From Rufibacter roseolus (GTDB lineage: Bacteria; Bacteroidota; Bacteroidia; Cytophagales; Hymenobacteraceae): DNA of 64,000 nt. Position 1 is the first letter of the stretch; each line of letters begins with the position of its first letter. A program made the translations under genes and the position numbers. The stretch is from positions 620,001 to 684,000 of the forward strand of contig NZ_JAFMSU010000002.1 of the NCBI RefSeq assembly GCF_017916365.1, written 5' to 3'. Below the pieces are notes generated by a model. It was not told where the DNA came from. It made no database searches and saw nothing but the letters and a program-made list of their open reading frames with translations. Below are positions 8,296-16,624 of this stretch, in pieces.

Positions 8296-10737
8296 TTAAT
8301 TTACACCGGCCCGGTTCACCTCATCCAGGCTGCCGTTGCGGCGTTTCATTTCAAATTTCTCGCCTTTGTTGAAGCGGTACCGCAGGTTCAAACGCACGCT
8401 CTGGCCAAACTGGTACATGTTGATATGGTTGATGTTGCCGTTTACCTCAGAGGTTCCTTTCATTCGCTGGGTCCGGAAGATATCGGTAACGGCCAGGTTC
8501 ACTTCCAGTTGGTCTTTCAGGAAAGAGCGTTTCACCGCTACATCTACCCAGCCGGCAGGGTCTGTTTTGTACACGTTGAACACCCCTTTGCCGCGGTAAG
8601 AACCGTTCACCTCCATTTTAAAGTTGTTGGGCAACATGATGTTGTGGCTGGTTTGGGCCATGACCATGGTCTGGGCGTTACGAATGATTTTCTTGTCTAC
8701 TTCGGTGTTAAAGATCTGGTAAGCGATGGTCACGTTGTTGTTCATGTTCCATTTTGAGGTGATGGTCACCGGCGCTACCAGGGTGGCGTTCCAGGCTTCG
8801 CTTTCTACGTTGCGCTGCTGGAAAACCATGGTGTTAGTCTCTGGGTAGAAGGCGGGCACCTCAGAAATATCGTCTTTGGTGTGGGCGTACCCAAAGATCA
8901 GGTTGTAGTTCTGTCTGAAGGTCTGGGTCACCTGGAAAGAGTTGGTGTACTCAGGTTTCAGGTAAGGGTTGCCCTGGGCGTAGGTGTTGGCGTCAATGTA
9001 GAACCGGAAGGGGTTCAGGTTGCTGTAGCGCGGACGGTAGATGCGGCGGCTGTAGTTATACCCAATGGTGTAGTTATCTGAGATTTTCTGCTGCACAAAC
9101 ACGCTGGGGAAAAGATCCAGGTAAGAGCGGGGTGTCACTTTCTGCTCTGGGATGGAGTTGCCTTCAGAGTCGGTGTACTCGGCACGCAGACCGGCCTGAA
9201 GGGTTACTTTTGGGGTAAGGGTGGCGCTGAAGTTGGAATAGGCGGCATAGATGTTCTCGTCATAGATGAAGTGGTCGCCTTTACGTTTGGCATCGGGGAT
9301 GCGCTGCGAGCCTTCCAGGGTGTAGAAGTCTATCTGGTTGTCAGACTCCACGTAGCTGGCCTTGGCGCCCAGTTCCAGCTTGCCTTTGATAGACGGGAAA
9401 GGTCTCACATAGTCCATTTTGGCCGAGTAGATCTGGTAAGAGGTAGGGTTGAGGGTCTCAAAGTACTCAGATTCAATGGCGCCGGTTGCAGCGTGGGTCT
9501 TATAGTTCAGGAAATCGCTAGGGCTGTTGTCTTTGATGCGGGCCACATCAAAATCTGCCGATAAGGTGGTGCCCAGGGTATCTAGTTTGCCTACGTAGTG
9601 GGCGTTGAGAGAAGCGCTGTTAAATTTGCCTCTGTTGTGGGTGGTGGTCTGGTTGTAAATGGGGCCGTCCTCGGTGGGGTCTAGGAGGGTAGAGTTGGTG
9701 TTCACGCCGGAGTTGGTGCGGGAACTGGACAAGCTCACGGTAGCGCCCACGCTGTGGTTTTTGTTCAGGTCATAGTCGGTGGTGAGGCGGGCCGAGGGGG
9801 CGAAGGTGGTGCCTTCTTCTTTGCCGGATTGGTTCAGGTAAGAATTCTCGCCTTCCTGCTCAAAGGTGCGGTTCATGCTGAAGGTTCTTTTGCGGGGACG
9901 CTGGGCCAGGTCCAGGGTGGCAGAGGAGCTCCATTTACCTTGTTTCAGGTTAAGGTTCACGCCGCCGTTGGCTGTGGTTTTGGTGTTGTACTGATAACCG
10001 CCGTACACACTGCCGTTCAGGCCATTCAGGTTGTTTTTCTTCAGGTTGATGTTGATGATCCCGGCGGTACCCTCGGCATCGAACTTAGAGCTTGGGTTGG
10101 CGATGATCTCCAGGTTCTTCAGGTTGTCGGCGGGCATGCCCTGTAACATGGTTTGCAGCTGTTTGCCGTCCAGGTAAGTCAGTTTACCGTCTATCATCAC
10201 CTTCACCCCTTGTTTGCCGTTCAGCTGGATGTTGCCGTCCTGGTCCACCCACACGCCCGGCGATTTGGCCAGCACCTCATAAGCCGTATTGCCGGCGGCC
10301 ATGGCGGTTCCTTCCACACTCACTACCATTTTATCGGCCTGCACGTCAACGGCGGGGCGCAGGTTGTTCACGGTCACTTCCTTCAGCACCTTACTATCCT
10401 GTTTCAGGGCTATTTTTCCGAAATCATGCGAAAAACCGGCACCCTTCACTTCCACAACTGGCAGGTCCTGGTTGGCGAAGCCCATCGCGCTGATGCGCAC
10501 CAGGTATTTCCCTGGGGCCGGGGTTTTCATTTTAAAGGTCCCGTCCAGTTCAATAGCTGCGCCGGAAAAGAGGGAGGCATCGGCGGCTTTGAGCAGGGCC
10601 ACGGTTCCGTAAGGAAGCGGTTGGCCTTTTTCATCCACCACCAAACCGGTGATAGCGCCAGGGGTTTGGGCCAGGGCGGCCTGGGTCAGGAAGGCCAGAG
10701 CGGCCAATAAGAGGAGGAAGTGATAGAACTTTTTCAT
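8296..10737 (-). CDS. outer-membrane beta-barrel receptor (carboxypeptidase-regulatory-like + OMP_b-brl_3 type)
   Basis: The 813-residue product starts with a signal peptide (MKKFYHFLLLLAALAFLTQAALAQ). A carboxypeptidase-regulatory-like beta-sandwich follows (about 28-110, GAITGLVVDEKGQPLPYGTV). Then comes a plug-like region (about 125-235) with DVQADKMVVSVEGTA, LNGKQGVKVMIDGKLTYLDG and NPSSKFDAEGTAGIINI, and a long aromatic-rich beta-barrel to the end. This is the TonB-dependent-receptor-like family PF14905 of Bacteroidota; ligands are mostly unknown and no SusD partner is nearby. It is a paralogue of the receptor at 51448-53922, with collinear motifs over the whole length. The promoter at 10764-10794 carries a 17-bp-spaced GTAC direct repeat shared with the small gene upstream. 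Confidence 0.85.
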   Translation of the reverse strand: MKKFYHFLLLLAALAFLTQAALAQTPGAITGLVVDEKGQPLPYGTVALLKAADASLFSGAAIELDGTFKMKTPAPGKYLVRISAMGFANQDLPVVEVKGAGFSHDFGKIALKQDSKVLKEVTVNNLRPAVDVQADKMVVSVEGTAMAAGNTAYEVLAKSPGVWVDQDGNIQLNGKQGVKVMIDGKLTYLDGKQLQTMLQGMPADNLKNLEIIANPSSKFDAEGTAGIININLKKNNLNGLNGSVYGGYQYNTKTTANGGVNLNLKQGKWSSSATLDLAQRPRKRTFSMNRTFEQEGENSYLNQSGKEEGTTFAPSARLTTDYDLNKNHSVGATVSLSSSRTNSGVNTNSTLLDPTEDGPIYNQTTTHNRGKFNSASLNAHYVGKLDTLGTTLSADFDVARIKDNSPSDFLNYKTHAATGAIESEYFETLNPTSYQIYSAKMDYVRPFPSIKGKLELGAKASYVESDNQIDFYTLEGSQRIPDAKRKGDHFIYDENIYAAYSNFSATLTPKVTLQAGLRAEYTDSEGNSIPEQKVTPRSYLDLFPSVFVQQKISDNYTIGYNYSRRIYRPRYSNLNPFRFYIDANTYAQGNPYLKPEYTNSFQVTQTFRQNYNLIFGYAHTKDDISEVPAFYPETNTMVFQQRNVESEAWNATLVAPVTITSKWNMNNNVTIAYQIFNTEVDKKIIRNAQTMVMAQTSHNIMLPNNFKMEVNGSYRGKGVFNVYKTDPAGWVDVAVKRSFLKDQLEVNLAVTDIFRTQRMKGTSEVNGNINHINMYQFGQSVRLNLRYRFNKGEKFEMKRRNGSLDEVNRAGVN

Positions 10738-10763
10738 AACGGTATGTGGTATGGATTTGGAGA

Positions 10764-10800
10764 GGTGGATACTTTATAGTACTGGGTAATGCAAGGTACA
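10764..10800 (-). promoter_or_regulatory. promoter plus direct-repeat operator of the outer-membrane receptor gene
   Basis: On the minus strand TTG (10792-10794) is followed after exactly 20 bp by TATCCACC (10764-10771), a degenerate TAnnTTTG box. Two half-sites, ATAGTACT (10776-10783) and AAGGTACA (10793-10800), lie 17 bp apart and overlap the -33 region. The same layout is present at 11023-11060. Confidence 0.6.
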
Positions 10801-10824
10801 TGCAGAAAAAAAAAGCCTCAGGGG

Positions 10825-10980
10825 CTACAGCTGGAAAGGTCCAGGGGCGGTGAATGCCTTTTTGTGGCGTGATGCTCCATGACCTGACAGCAGGAACACA
10901 TAGGCGAAAACCAAGGCTGTGAAGGAGCCTAGGAAGAACAATACCTGAAAGAGAAGCTGAAAGACGGTTAAAGTTTCCAT
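10825..10980 (-). CDS. 51-residue single-pass membrane protein
   Basis: A short ORF with a normal ATG at 10980 and TAG at 10825. It encodes METLTVFQLLFQVLFFLGS followed by more hydrophobic residues to about position 32 (one membrane helix), then a basic tail with GASRHKKAFTAP. A promoter with a 20-bp spacer and an operator identical in layout to that of the downstream receptor gene lies 43-80 bp upstream. A short GC stem followed by nine Ts on the minus strand (about 10809-10828) could terminate it. Function is unknown. The matching regulatory sites indicate that it belongs to the same regulon as the receptor. Evidence for its being a gene is the promoter-ORF-terminator order plus the membrane helix. 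Confidence 0.5.
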   Translation of the reverse strand: METLTVFQLLFQVLFFLGSFTALVFAYVFLLSGHGASRHKKAFTAPGPFQL

Positions 10981-11022
10981 GGCTATTGAATGATTTAGTT
11001 GGATTTTTCTCTAAGGACGAAA

Positions 11023-11060
11023 CAAAGATATAATAAGGTACTATGTAAAGCAAGGTACTG
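11023..11060 (-). promoter_or_regulatory. promoter plus direct-repeat operator of the small membrane protein gene
   Basis: On the minus strand TTG (11051-11053), a 20-bp spacer and TATCTTTG (11023-11030) form a canonical Bacteroidota promoter. AAGGTACT occurs twice (11035-11042 and 11052-11059) at a 17-bp offset across the -33 box, so a bound protein would compete with polymerase. Confidence 0.65.
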
Positions 11061-11472
11061 TTACGTTTTTTTTGAAAATAATTTTATCTCCTGCCAAATT
11101 GTGCCTTTCTAGCGTTTACAGGGCGATTTCGTTAAATCAGGTCTAAAACTGTTCTCTGTGAAAAGAGCGTTTAGCTTCCTTTTTCCTCGCCAAAGCCGTG
11201 GTTGCGCCATTACTTAGCGCCCATACAAGAAGCGGTGAGATGCTTTACCCGAAAGATGCACAGCCTTACCAAAGGGTTGCCTGAGCAAGCCAGAATTTCT
11301 TTTGACCAGACTAAAAAATCCCAGACCCAAAAAGAAGCCCAATCCTGTCTCTATTTATTAGATCAAAAACTTTACCCTGGTAATTCGTACTCCTATTTTT
11401 GGGCTGAATCATAAAAAAGAGACTTGAATCAGGTTTTGAAAGCAAACCTGATTCTGGGCTGGAGGAATAGCT
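11061..11472. other. spacer with an 11-bp perfect hairpin
   Basis: No convincing gene. The only strong structure is a perfect 11-bp stem, GAATCAGGTTT (11426-11436) / AAACCTGATTC (11444-11454), 7-nt loop, ending 18 bp before the TTG start of the next gene. It has an A-run on its left, so it would terminate minus-strand rather than plus-strand transcription, or act as a 5'-UTR structure. Confidence 0.5.
11460..11466 (+). promoter_or_regulatory. ribosome binding site that fixes a TTG start
   Basis: TGGAGGA lies 7 nt before the TTG at 11473. Clear Shine-Dalgarno sites are uncommon in this genome, so this one is informative for the start. Confidence 0.6.
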
Positions 11473-12522
11473 TTGAATACTAAAAACAACGGAGTAGCCC
11501 TGGTTCCGGTGCGGGAGCGGGGAAGTAAATTTTTGAAACGCCTAGGACTGGACAACTTTCTGCTGGCGCTTCTGGCCATGATTCTGCTGGCCTACCTTTG
11601 GCCCCACATAGGCGAGGAAAATGGGCCTTTGCCCCTTGAAGAGATCACCACCTACGGCGTTTCTCTTATTTTCTTTTTCTATGGTATGCGTCTGAGCCCC
11701 GCCAAACTAAAAGCCGGCCTCAGCGACTGGCGCTTGCACCTGGTGGTGCAATTGAGTACGTTTTTGCTGTTTCCCTTGCTGGTGTTACTGGCGAATCTGG
11801 TGGTGGGCGCAGGAGAAAACCAATTGCTTTGGCTGGGGGTGTTCTACGTGGCGGCCCTGCCGTCTACGGTTTCTTCCTCGGTGGTGATGGTCTCTATTGC
11901 GGGAGGCAACATTCCGGGGGCTATCTTCAACGCCAGCATCTCAAGTTTGATTGGGGTGTTCATGACACCGCTCTTAATGGGCCTTTTCATGAGCACCAGC
12001 TCAGCGGCCGAGATGGACTTGGGTAGCATTATCCTCAAGCTCATGTTGCAGGTGCTCTTGCCTGTGACGCTGGGTGTGCTGCTGAACAAACGTTTCGGGG
12101 AGTTTGCCGAGCGGCAGAAGGCCCGGCTACGCCTGTTTGACCAAACCATAATCCTGCTCATCGTGTACTCCTCTTTCTGTGATTCCTTCGCGCGGGAAAT
12201 GTTCAAAGGCTTCAGCGCTTTGGAACTGCTTTTGTTGGGAGGGGCTATGGTGGCGCTCTTTTTCCTGGTTTTCGGGCTAATTCACCTTTTGGGCAATCTG
12301 CTGGGATTCTCGCGTGAGAACCGGATCACGGCCATTTTCTGCGGCTCCAAGAAATCATTGGTGCATGGCACAGTCATGTCAAAAGTCATCTTCCCTGATG
12401 CCAATATTGTGGGCATTATTCTTCTGCCGCTCATGTTGTACCACGCTTTGCAATTGATTGCCGCCAGTATCCTGGCCCAGCGCATGGCCCGGCAGGGGAC
12501 TAGCCTTGAAGTGTCGGCTTAA
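11473..12522 (+). CDS. bile acid:sodium symporter-like (SBF-like, PF13593) transporter
   Basis: A 349-residue inner-membrane protein with about nine to ten hydrophobic helices. The family features are an N-terminal LGLDNFLLALLAMILLAYL helix, the FFFYGMRLSPAKLKAGL segment, ALPSTVSSSVVMVSIAGGN, the unwound helix motif in the sodium-coupled fold, and IFCGSKKSLVHGTVMSK near the end. It matches the YfeH/SBF-like branch rather than the ASBT branch; substrates are not established. The start is TTG at 11473, supported by an unusually clear Shine-Dalgarno sequence GGAGGA at 11461-11466. Followed by a strong terminator. Confidence 0.85.
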   Translation: MNTKNNGVALVPVRERGSKFLKRLGLDNFLLALLAMILLAYLWPHIGEENGPLPLEEITTYGVSLIFFFYGMRLSPAKLKAGLSDWRLHLVVQLSTFLLFPLLVLLANLVVGAGENQLLWLGVFYVAALPSTVSSSVVMVSIAGGNIPGAIFNASISSLIGVFMTPLLMGLFMSTSSAAEMDLGSIILKLMLQVLLPVTLGVLLNKRFGEFAERQKARLRLFDQTIILLIVYSSFCDSFAREMFKGFSALELLLLGGAMVALFFLVFGLIHLLGNLLGFSRENRITAIFCGSKKSLVHGTVMSKVIFPDANIVGIILLPLMLYHALQLIAASILAQRMARQGTSLEVSA

Positions 12523-12565
12523 GCCTTTACCTTTACTGCTTACCTTATTTTTTCTAAACCCATAG

Positions 12566-12607
12566 ACAGAAATGCCCTACCTGGTTCATCCAGCAAGGCA
12601 TTTCTGT
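12566..12607 (+). terminator. terminator of the SBF-like gene
   Basis: Perfect 11-bp stem ACAGAAATGCC (12566-12576) / GGCATTTCTGT (12597-12607). The loop contains a second small stem, CTGG-CCAG, and a T/A-rich tail follows. Confidence 0.65.
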
Positions 12608-12650
12608 TTATAATAAATACAGCCTGTTTAGTGTGCCAGTATCCCTTGTT

Positions 12651-12682
12651 GTGCGGAGAGTTAGCGACAGCGCTCTCCGCAC
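12651..12682. repeat. REP-like GC-rich palindrome
   Basis: Perfect 10-bp stem GTGCGGAGAG (12651-12660) / CTCTCCGCAC (12673-12682) with a 12-nt loop and no T-tract. This looks like a REP-type palindrome rather than a terminator. No second copy was found in this window. Confidence 0.45.
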
Positions 12683-12819
12683 CATTGGACCGCCAATCTC
12701 CTGACTTGCATGTTCTTTTCCAAAGTAAAAGCGTTTTTCCCAAGCCATTGCCGTTCGCCCACAAGATGCTTTCAGGCTGACAAAAGAGAGAGAAGGCGAT
12801 CTTACATTCTTATAAAACT

Positions 12820-12856
12820 AAAAGGTCCAGCTATGTCATGCATAACTGGACCTTTT
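12820..12856 (-). terminator. terminator of mtaB
   Basis: Perfect 11-bp stem AAAAGGTCCAG (12820-12830) / CTGGACCTTTT (12846-12856); on the minus strand it ends in a T-run. Confidence 0.75.
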
Positions 12857-12899
12857 GCTTTTCTTGGGCCTTTATAAAACTGATTATCTAATCTTCTTC

Positions 12900-14219
12900 T
12901 TAATGCGCCAGCATCTCATGATAGGTTTCTTCAGCCTCCATTAATCCAGCGGAAGTAATATTCGTCAAGCGGACGTGTTTCTGTTCGTTCACCAGTACCG
13001 GATCGTATTTGGCCACTACGCGGACGTAGTTCTCGGTGAAGCCTTCCATATAGCCATCGGTAATATCAGCCTCAAACAATACGCGGCCTTCGTACCCGAT
13101 CTGGCTTTCGTAGAAGGCGCGTTTCTTCTTCTCAGACAGGATGCGCAGCATATCGGCGCGGCGGTTACGCTCTTTCTGCGGAACAACCCCAGGCAGGTCC
13201 AAGGCCAGGGTGTTGGCGCGCTCAGAGTACGGGAACACGTGCAGGTAGCTGATGTCCAATCCGTTCAGGAAGCTGTAGGTCTCCAGGAAATCCTCCTCGG
13301 TCTCGCCGGGGAAGCCCACAATAACGTCCACCCCGATGCATGCGTGCGGCATGGCAGTCTTGATCCATTCAACCCGCTGGGCGTACAGTTCCCGCAGGTA
13401 ACGGCGGCGCATGAGCTTCAAAATCTTGTTACTACCCGACTGCAATGGCACATGGAAGTGCGGCATAAAGCGTTGAGAACCCGCTACGAACCTGATGATC
13501 TCTTCACTCAAAAGATTAGGTTCAATAGACGAAATCCGGAAGCGGCTCACGTTCTCCACCTGGTCCAGTTCCTGCACCAATTGGAAGAAATTCTCCACGC
13601 GCACGCCTTCCTGCAACCCGAAATCGCCGGTGTTCACCCCGGTAAGCACAATTTCCTTCACGCCGGAGTCGCCTATGGTGCGGGCCTCGGCTACTACTTT
13701 CTCAATGGTGTTGCTGCGGCTTTTGCCGCGGGCCTGCGGAATGGTGCAGAAGGTGCAGGAGTAATCGCAGCCGTCCTGTACTTTCAGGAACGTGCGGGTG
13801 CGGTCCCCGAAGGAATAGGCGTTCACGAAGGTATTAGCTTCAGATACCGGGCTGGCATGCACCTGCGGGGCGTCTTTCTTATCAAACGTCTCCAGAATGT
13901 CTACCAACTGAAACTTCTCGGCAGCGCCCAAAACGGCATCCACACCAGGGATCTCGGAGATTTCCTTGGGCTTCAATTGGGCGTAGCAGCCCACAATGGT
14001 AATGAAGGCGTTAGGCGAGTGCTTAAGGGCTTCCTTCACCACTTTCCGGCATTTCTTGTCGGCATTGTCCGTGACGGAGCACGTGTTGATGACGTAAATA
14101 TCTGGGGTGTCTGTAAACTCCACCTTCTCAAACCCACGCTCCTGAAAAATCCTGGAGAGGGTAGAAGTCTCAGAGAAATTGAGCTTACAGCCTAATGTAT
14201 AGAATGCTACCTTTTTCAT
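12900..14219 (-). CDS. mtaB: tRNA t6A37 methylthiotransferase MtaB
   Basis: MtaB is a radical-SAM enzyme with two iron-sulfur clusters that adds a methylthio group at C2 of t6A37 in tRNAs reading ANN codons. The N-terminal MTTase domain supplies three cluster cysteines (TLGCKLN, VINTCSVT and IVGCYAQ). The radical-SAM triad CxxxCxxC is in DGCDYSCTFCTIPQARGK (about residue 152). A C-terminal TRAM-like region (about 375-440) includes GFTENYVRV. Length (439 residues from the ATG at 14219) is typical. I prefer this ATG to the one 6 bp upstream because MKKVAFYTLGCKLN aligns with the family start. KVEFTD and the ANTLALDLPG block place it in MtaB rather than MiaB or RimO. Confidence 0.93.
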   Translation of the reverse strand: MKKVAFYTLGCKLNFSETSTLSRIFQERGFEKVEFTDTPDIYVINTCSVTDNADKKCRKVVKEALKHSPNAFITIVGCYAQLKPKEISEIPGVDAVLGAAEKFQLVDILETFDKKDAPQVHASPVSEANTFVNAYSFGDRTRTFLKVQDGCDYSCTFCTIPQARGKSRSNTIEKVVAEARTIGDSGVKEIVLTGVNTGDFGLQEGVRVENFFQLVQELDQVENVSRFRISSIEPNLLSEEIIRFVAGSQRFMPHFHVPLQSGSNKILKLMRRRYLRELYAQRVEWIKTAMPHACIGVDVIVGFPGETEEDFLETYSFLNGLDISYLHVFPYSERANTLALDLPGVVPQKERNRRADMLRILSEKKKRAFYESQIGYEGRVLFEADITDGYMEGFTENYVRVVAKYDPVLVNEQKHVRLTNITSAGLMEAEETYHEMLAH

Positions 14220-14225
14220 AATCAA

Positions 14226-14532
14226 GGCACAAAGGTACGGAGAAACCGGAAATAGTTAATAGTGTTTAGTTTTTAGTGATTAGTGTTTGATTTCTAGAGT
14301 TTTGAGGTTGTTTTAAGAAATAAAGCTTAAAACGGGATTTCGGTTTATGATCTGGTGGGTAACTCCCAAAGCATTATGGATACGTTTAACAAAGGAAAAG
14401 GGCACCCACAAGAGGTGCCCCTACATTGATCGCTTAACCAAGAGCTAAATTCCGGAAAATGTTTTAGGGCTGATTTTTTATAACAGACCCGAAACAACTA
14501 AAGACTAATCACTAACAACTAATCACTAGGGA
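14226..14532. repeat. spacer bracketed by inverted simple-sequence repeats (locus C), with an ltaS-side terminator
   Basis: Left edge (about 14254-14288) reiterates TAGTGATTAGTG-like words; right edge (about 14494-14528) carries the complement, ACTAATCACTAACAACTAAT. Inside lies the terminator at 14400-14420. No gene is visible. Confidence 0.6.
14400..14420 (-). terminator. terminator of the LtaS-like gene
   Basis: GGGCACC (14400-14406) / GGTGCCC (14414-14420), 7-nt loop; on the minus strand it is followed by TTTTCCTTT. The same GGGCACC/GGTGCCC stem reappears at 63967-63987. Confidence 0.65.
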
Positions 14533-16380
14533 CTACTTCTTAAGGAAATCCCCGAAACTGGTTTGCATGTAGGCTTTGCCTTGTTGTACCTGTTTGTCGG
14601 TAACTCCGGGGGAGCGGAGGATAGGTTTTTGCGAAACGTTGTCAAAGGTGACGGCGCCCTGCGGCGAGACCATCCCGAAGCCATCGTTGAAGACGTAGAA
14701 GGCGAAGGGGGTAGCCTTGGCATCCAAGAGGTTCTTGCTCCAGGCAAACTGGTGGGTGGGTTGCCCCATTTGTTGCAGAATGGTAGGCACCAGATCTGTT
14801 TGGGAACCTATGTTAGTGACTACGGAGTCTTTTACGGCCAGGGCGCCCCCGGTCATCAGGAGCGGAACCCGGAACTTGCTGGGTGCATCGTTCTGGTCGC
14901 GGCCGGGGAAATGGTGCCCGTGGTCGGCTACCAGCACAACCAGCGTATTCTGCCACCAGGGCATCTTCTTCGCGGCAGAGATGAATCGGCCTAAAGCATA
15001 ATCTGTGTAGTAGAAGGCGTTCTTGAATCTGGTTTCCTCATCTGTGCCCGGGAATTTCGCCGGAATAGGAATGTCATACGGCTCATGGCTGCTGAGGGTA
15101 TATACCGTAGTGAAGAACGGCTGTTTGGGGTTCTGGTGCTCGGCCAGTACGCGGTCAAACAGGATGTGGTCATGCACGCCCCACTTGGAGTTGTAATCCT
15201 CGCTAGGGAAATCTGACTTCTCCAGCAGTTTGTCATACTGCCCGTTGATGAGGTAAGACTTGATATTGGCAAAGGCCAGTTCCCCGCCGTAATAATAGCT
15301 GGTGGCGTACCCCAGTCTTTTCAGTTCCGAGGCCAATTGGGGCAGGCGCTCCGTTTTCTTCGGGGTTTTGATGATGGAGGTGGTGGTCTGCACGGGATAG
15401 CCGCTCAGCAGCGCCACCATGCCTTTTTCACTTCGGTCCCCGGCGGCGTAGATGTTCTGGAACAGGATGCCTTCTTTGGCCAGTGCATTGAAGTTAGGCG
15501 TCACCTCGGCCGGGCCACCCAGCGCGCCAATGAACTTGGCGGTGTAGCTTTCTAGGATGATAAATAGCACGTTAGGCCTTTTCACCCGAAGCAAAGAAGG
15601 AACAGAATCGCTCTTGGGCTGGTACAACTCCTGCACCATGGCCTGCGCCTGTTTCTCGTCCAGGAACTGGTAGGGGTTCTTGGTGTTGTGGTTCTTTTTA
15701 AGCAAGGAATGCATCACGTTCCAGGGCACGTTCACGCCGGCGTGGTTCGCGAAAAGCTTGGAAGAGAAGTAAACATCGCTTTGGTTCAGGGGAATCTGTT
15801 GCCAACCGCCCCGAATGGGCAGCACCAGCAAAGCCAGCAGGAAAAGACTGAGCAGTAGTTCACCGGATAGTTGTTTTACGCCTCTTTTTGGAGAAACAGA
15901 CCAATTCTGGCTGATGAACCTAAAGCCCACTATGCCTATAAACAGCAGCAAGAGATAAAGGAGCGCCAGAAGCCAGACCGGGGCCGAGGCCGTGGAAGCC
16001 AGCATCTCGGCGGGCGTGTTGAGGTATTGCAGGGGAGTGGAGTCCAGCCTAAATCCCCAGGCAGAGTACAGTTCCAGGTCAATGGTTACCATCAGTACCA
16101 GGATGGGCAACAGCACATAGGTGAAAACAGAGACAATTTTCAGGAAGACCCTTTTTCTGAAGGCCACTTCGTTTAAAAAGAGCAGAAACGGGATCACGCT
16201 CAGGTAAGCGGCAAAGGAAAGGTCCATCCGGAGACCGTACCAGAACACTTTCCCAATCTCAGTAGAGGTTAAGGCATCGGTTTTGGTAGAATGGTAGAGG
16301 AGGAAAACGGCCCGGCATATCTCAAAGAAGAGGGTCCAGAAGATAAAATACCCGAAGGCTTTGAATAGTATTCTTTTCAC
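14533..16380 (-). CDS. LtaS-like membrane sulfatase/phosphoglycerol transferase
   Basis: A 615-residue protein with about five N-terminal membrane helices (within residues 1-195) followed by a periplasmic alkaline-phosphatase-fold sulfatase domain (about 265-560). Metal and catalytic motifs are visible: NVLFIILESYTAKFIGALGG (metal-binding Glu), DRSEKGMVALLSGYP (nucleophile position, Ser or Thr in this family), VVLVADHGHHFPG (metal Asp-His) and VPLLMTGG. In Firmicutes such enzymes polymerise glycerol phosphate. In Bacteroidota, which lack teichoic acid, they probably transfer phosphoglycerol or phosphoethanolamine to envelope glycans or lipids; the acceptor is unknown. The protein stands alone in its transcription unit. 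Confidence 0.82.
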   Translation of the reverse strand: MKRILFKAFGYFIFWTLFFEICRAVFLLYHSTKTDALTSTEIGKVFWYGLRMDLSFAAYLSVIPFLLFLNEVAFRKRVFLKIVSVFTYVLLPILVLMVTIDLELYSAWGFRLDSTPLQYLNTPAEMLASTASAPVWLLALLYLLLLFIGIVGFRFISQNWSVSPKRGVKQLSGELLLSLFLLALLVLPIRGGWQQIPLNQSDVYFSSKLFANHAGVNVPWNVMHSLLKKNHNTKNPYQFLDEKQAQAMVQELYQPKSDSVPSLLRVKRPNVLFIILESYTAKFIGALGGPAEVTPNFNALAKEGILFQNIYAAGDRSEKGMVALLSGYPVQTTTSIIKTPKKTERLPQLASELKRLGYATSYYYGGELAFANIKSYLINGQYDKLLEKSDFPSEDYNSKWGVHDHILFDRVLAEHQNPKQPFFTTVYTLSSHEPYDIPIPAKFPGTDEETRFKNAFYYTDYALGRFISAAKKMPWWQNTLVVLVADHGHHFPGRDQNDAPSKFRVPLLMTGGALAVKDSVVTNIGSQTDLVPTILQQMGQPTHQFAWSKNLLDAKATPFAFYVFNDGFGMVSPQGAVTFDNVSQKPILRSPGVTDKQVQQGKAYMQTSFGDFLKK

Positions 16381-16501
16381 AGGTCAAATATACCGCATAA
16401 AGGGCATCCTCAAAAAAGAGACACTTTGTAGAAGACTATGTGTTTTGAGGGGGTATGTAGGAAAATCCAATGCTTGTTTGGAAAATTGGGTATCAAAATA
16501 G

Positions 16502-16574
16502 AGGGGTATTCTCTTGAAAGTAGTTAGTAAATTTAAAAAAGTGGTTCAAAAAATTAGGGGTAATGCTTGAAAGT
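16502..16574 (+). repeat. tandem AGGGGTA...CTTGAAAGTA repeats in the glnN promoter
   Basis: AGGGGTATTC-T-CTTGAAAGTA (16502-16522) and AGGGGTAATG-CTTGAAAGTA (16556-16574) are near-identical direct repeats about 54 bp apart. The second copy contains the TTG of the -33 box. A weaker GGGGGTATGTAGG lies near 16447. They may be activator sites for nitrogen control. Confidence 0.5.
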
Positions 16575-16596
16575 AAGATTTTCTGCCCTACATTTG
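16567..16596 (+). promoter_or_regulatory. glnN promoter
   Basis: TTG (16567-16569), 19-bp spacer, TACATTTG (16589-16596): an exact Bacteroidota promoter. Predicted transcription start near 16603, giving a leader of about 22 nt. Confidence 0.75.
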
Positions 16597-16624
16597 ATCC
16601 ATCTTTTAAAAACAAACAAATTTC

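Larger units (their letters stand above)
12523..12899. other. spacer between convergent genes with three hairpins
   Basis: The spacer is accounted for by two terminators (12566-12607 and 12820-12856) and a GC-rich palindrome at 12651-12682. The remaining ~100 bp shows no gene. Confidence 0.6.

Noticed and set aside
8194-10710. Several plus-strand frames (up to 187 codons) opposite the receptor gene
   Set aside because: All lie inside a convincing receptor gene and have shadow-type composition rich in Val, His and Gln.
10631-11053. 140-codon minus-strand frame overlapping the receptor start
   Set aside because: Different frame from both the receptor and the 51-residue gene; it spans their terminator and promoter elements.
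11202-11414. 70-codon plus-strand frame with a TTG start
   Set aside because: No Shine-Dalgarno or promoter fits, the protein is of no recognised type, and it ends at the AT-rich hairpin region. Possible but unsupported.
12975-14195. Long 406-codon plus-strand frame opposite mtaB
   Set aside because: It is fully antisense to a secure gene; its protein has no fold-like pattern and reflects the codon bias of mtaB.
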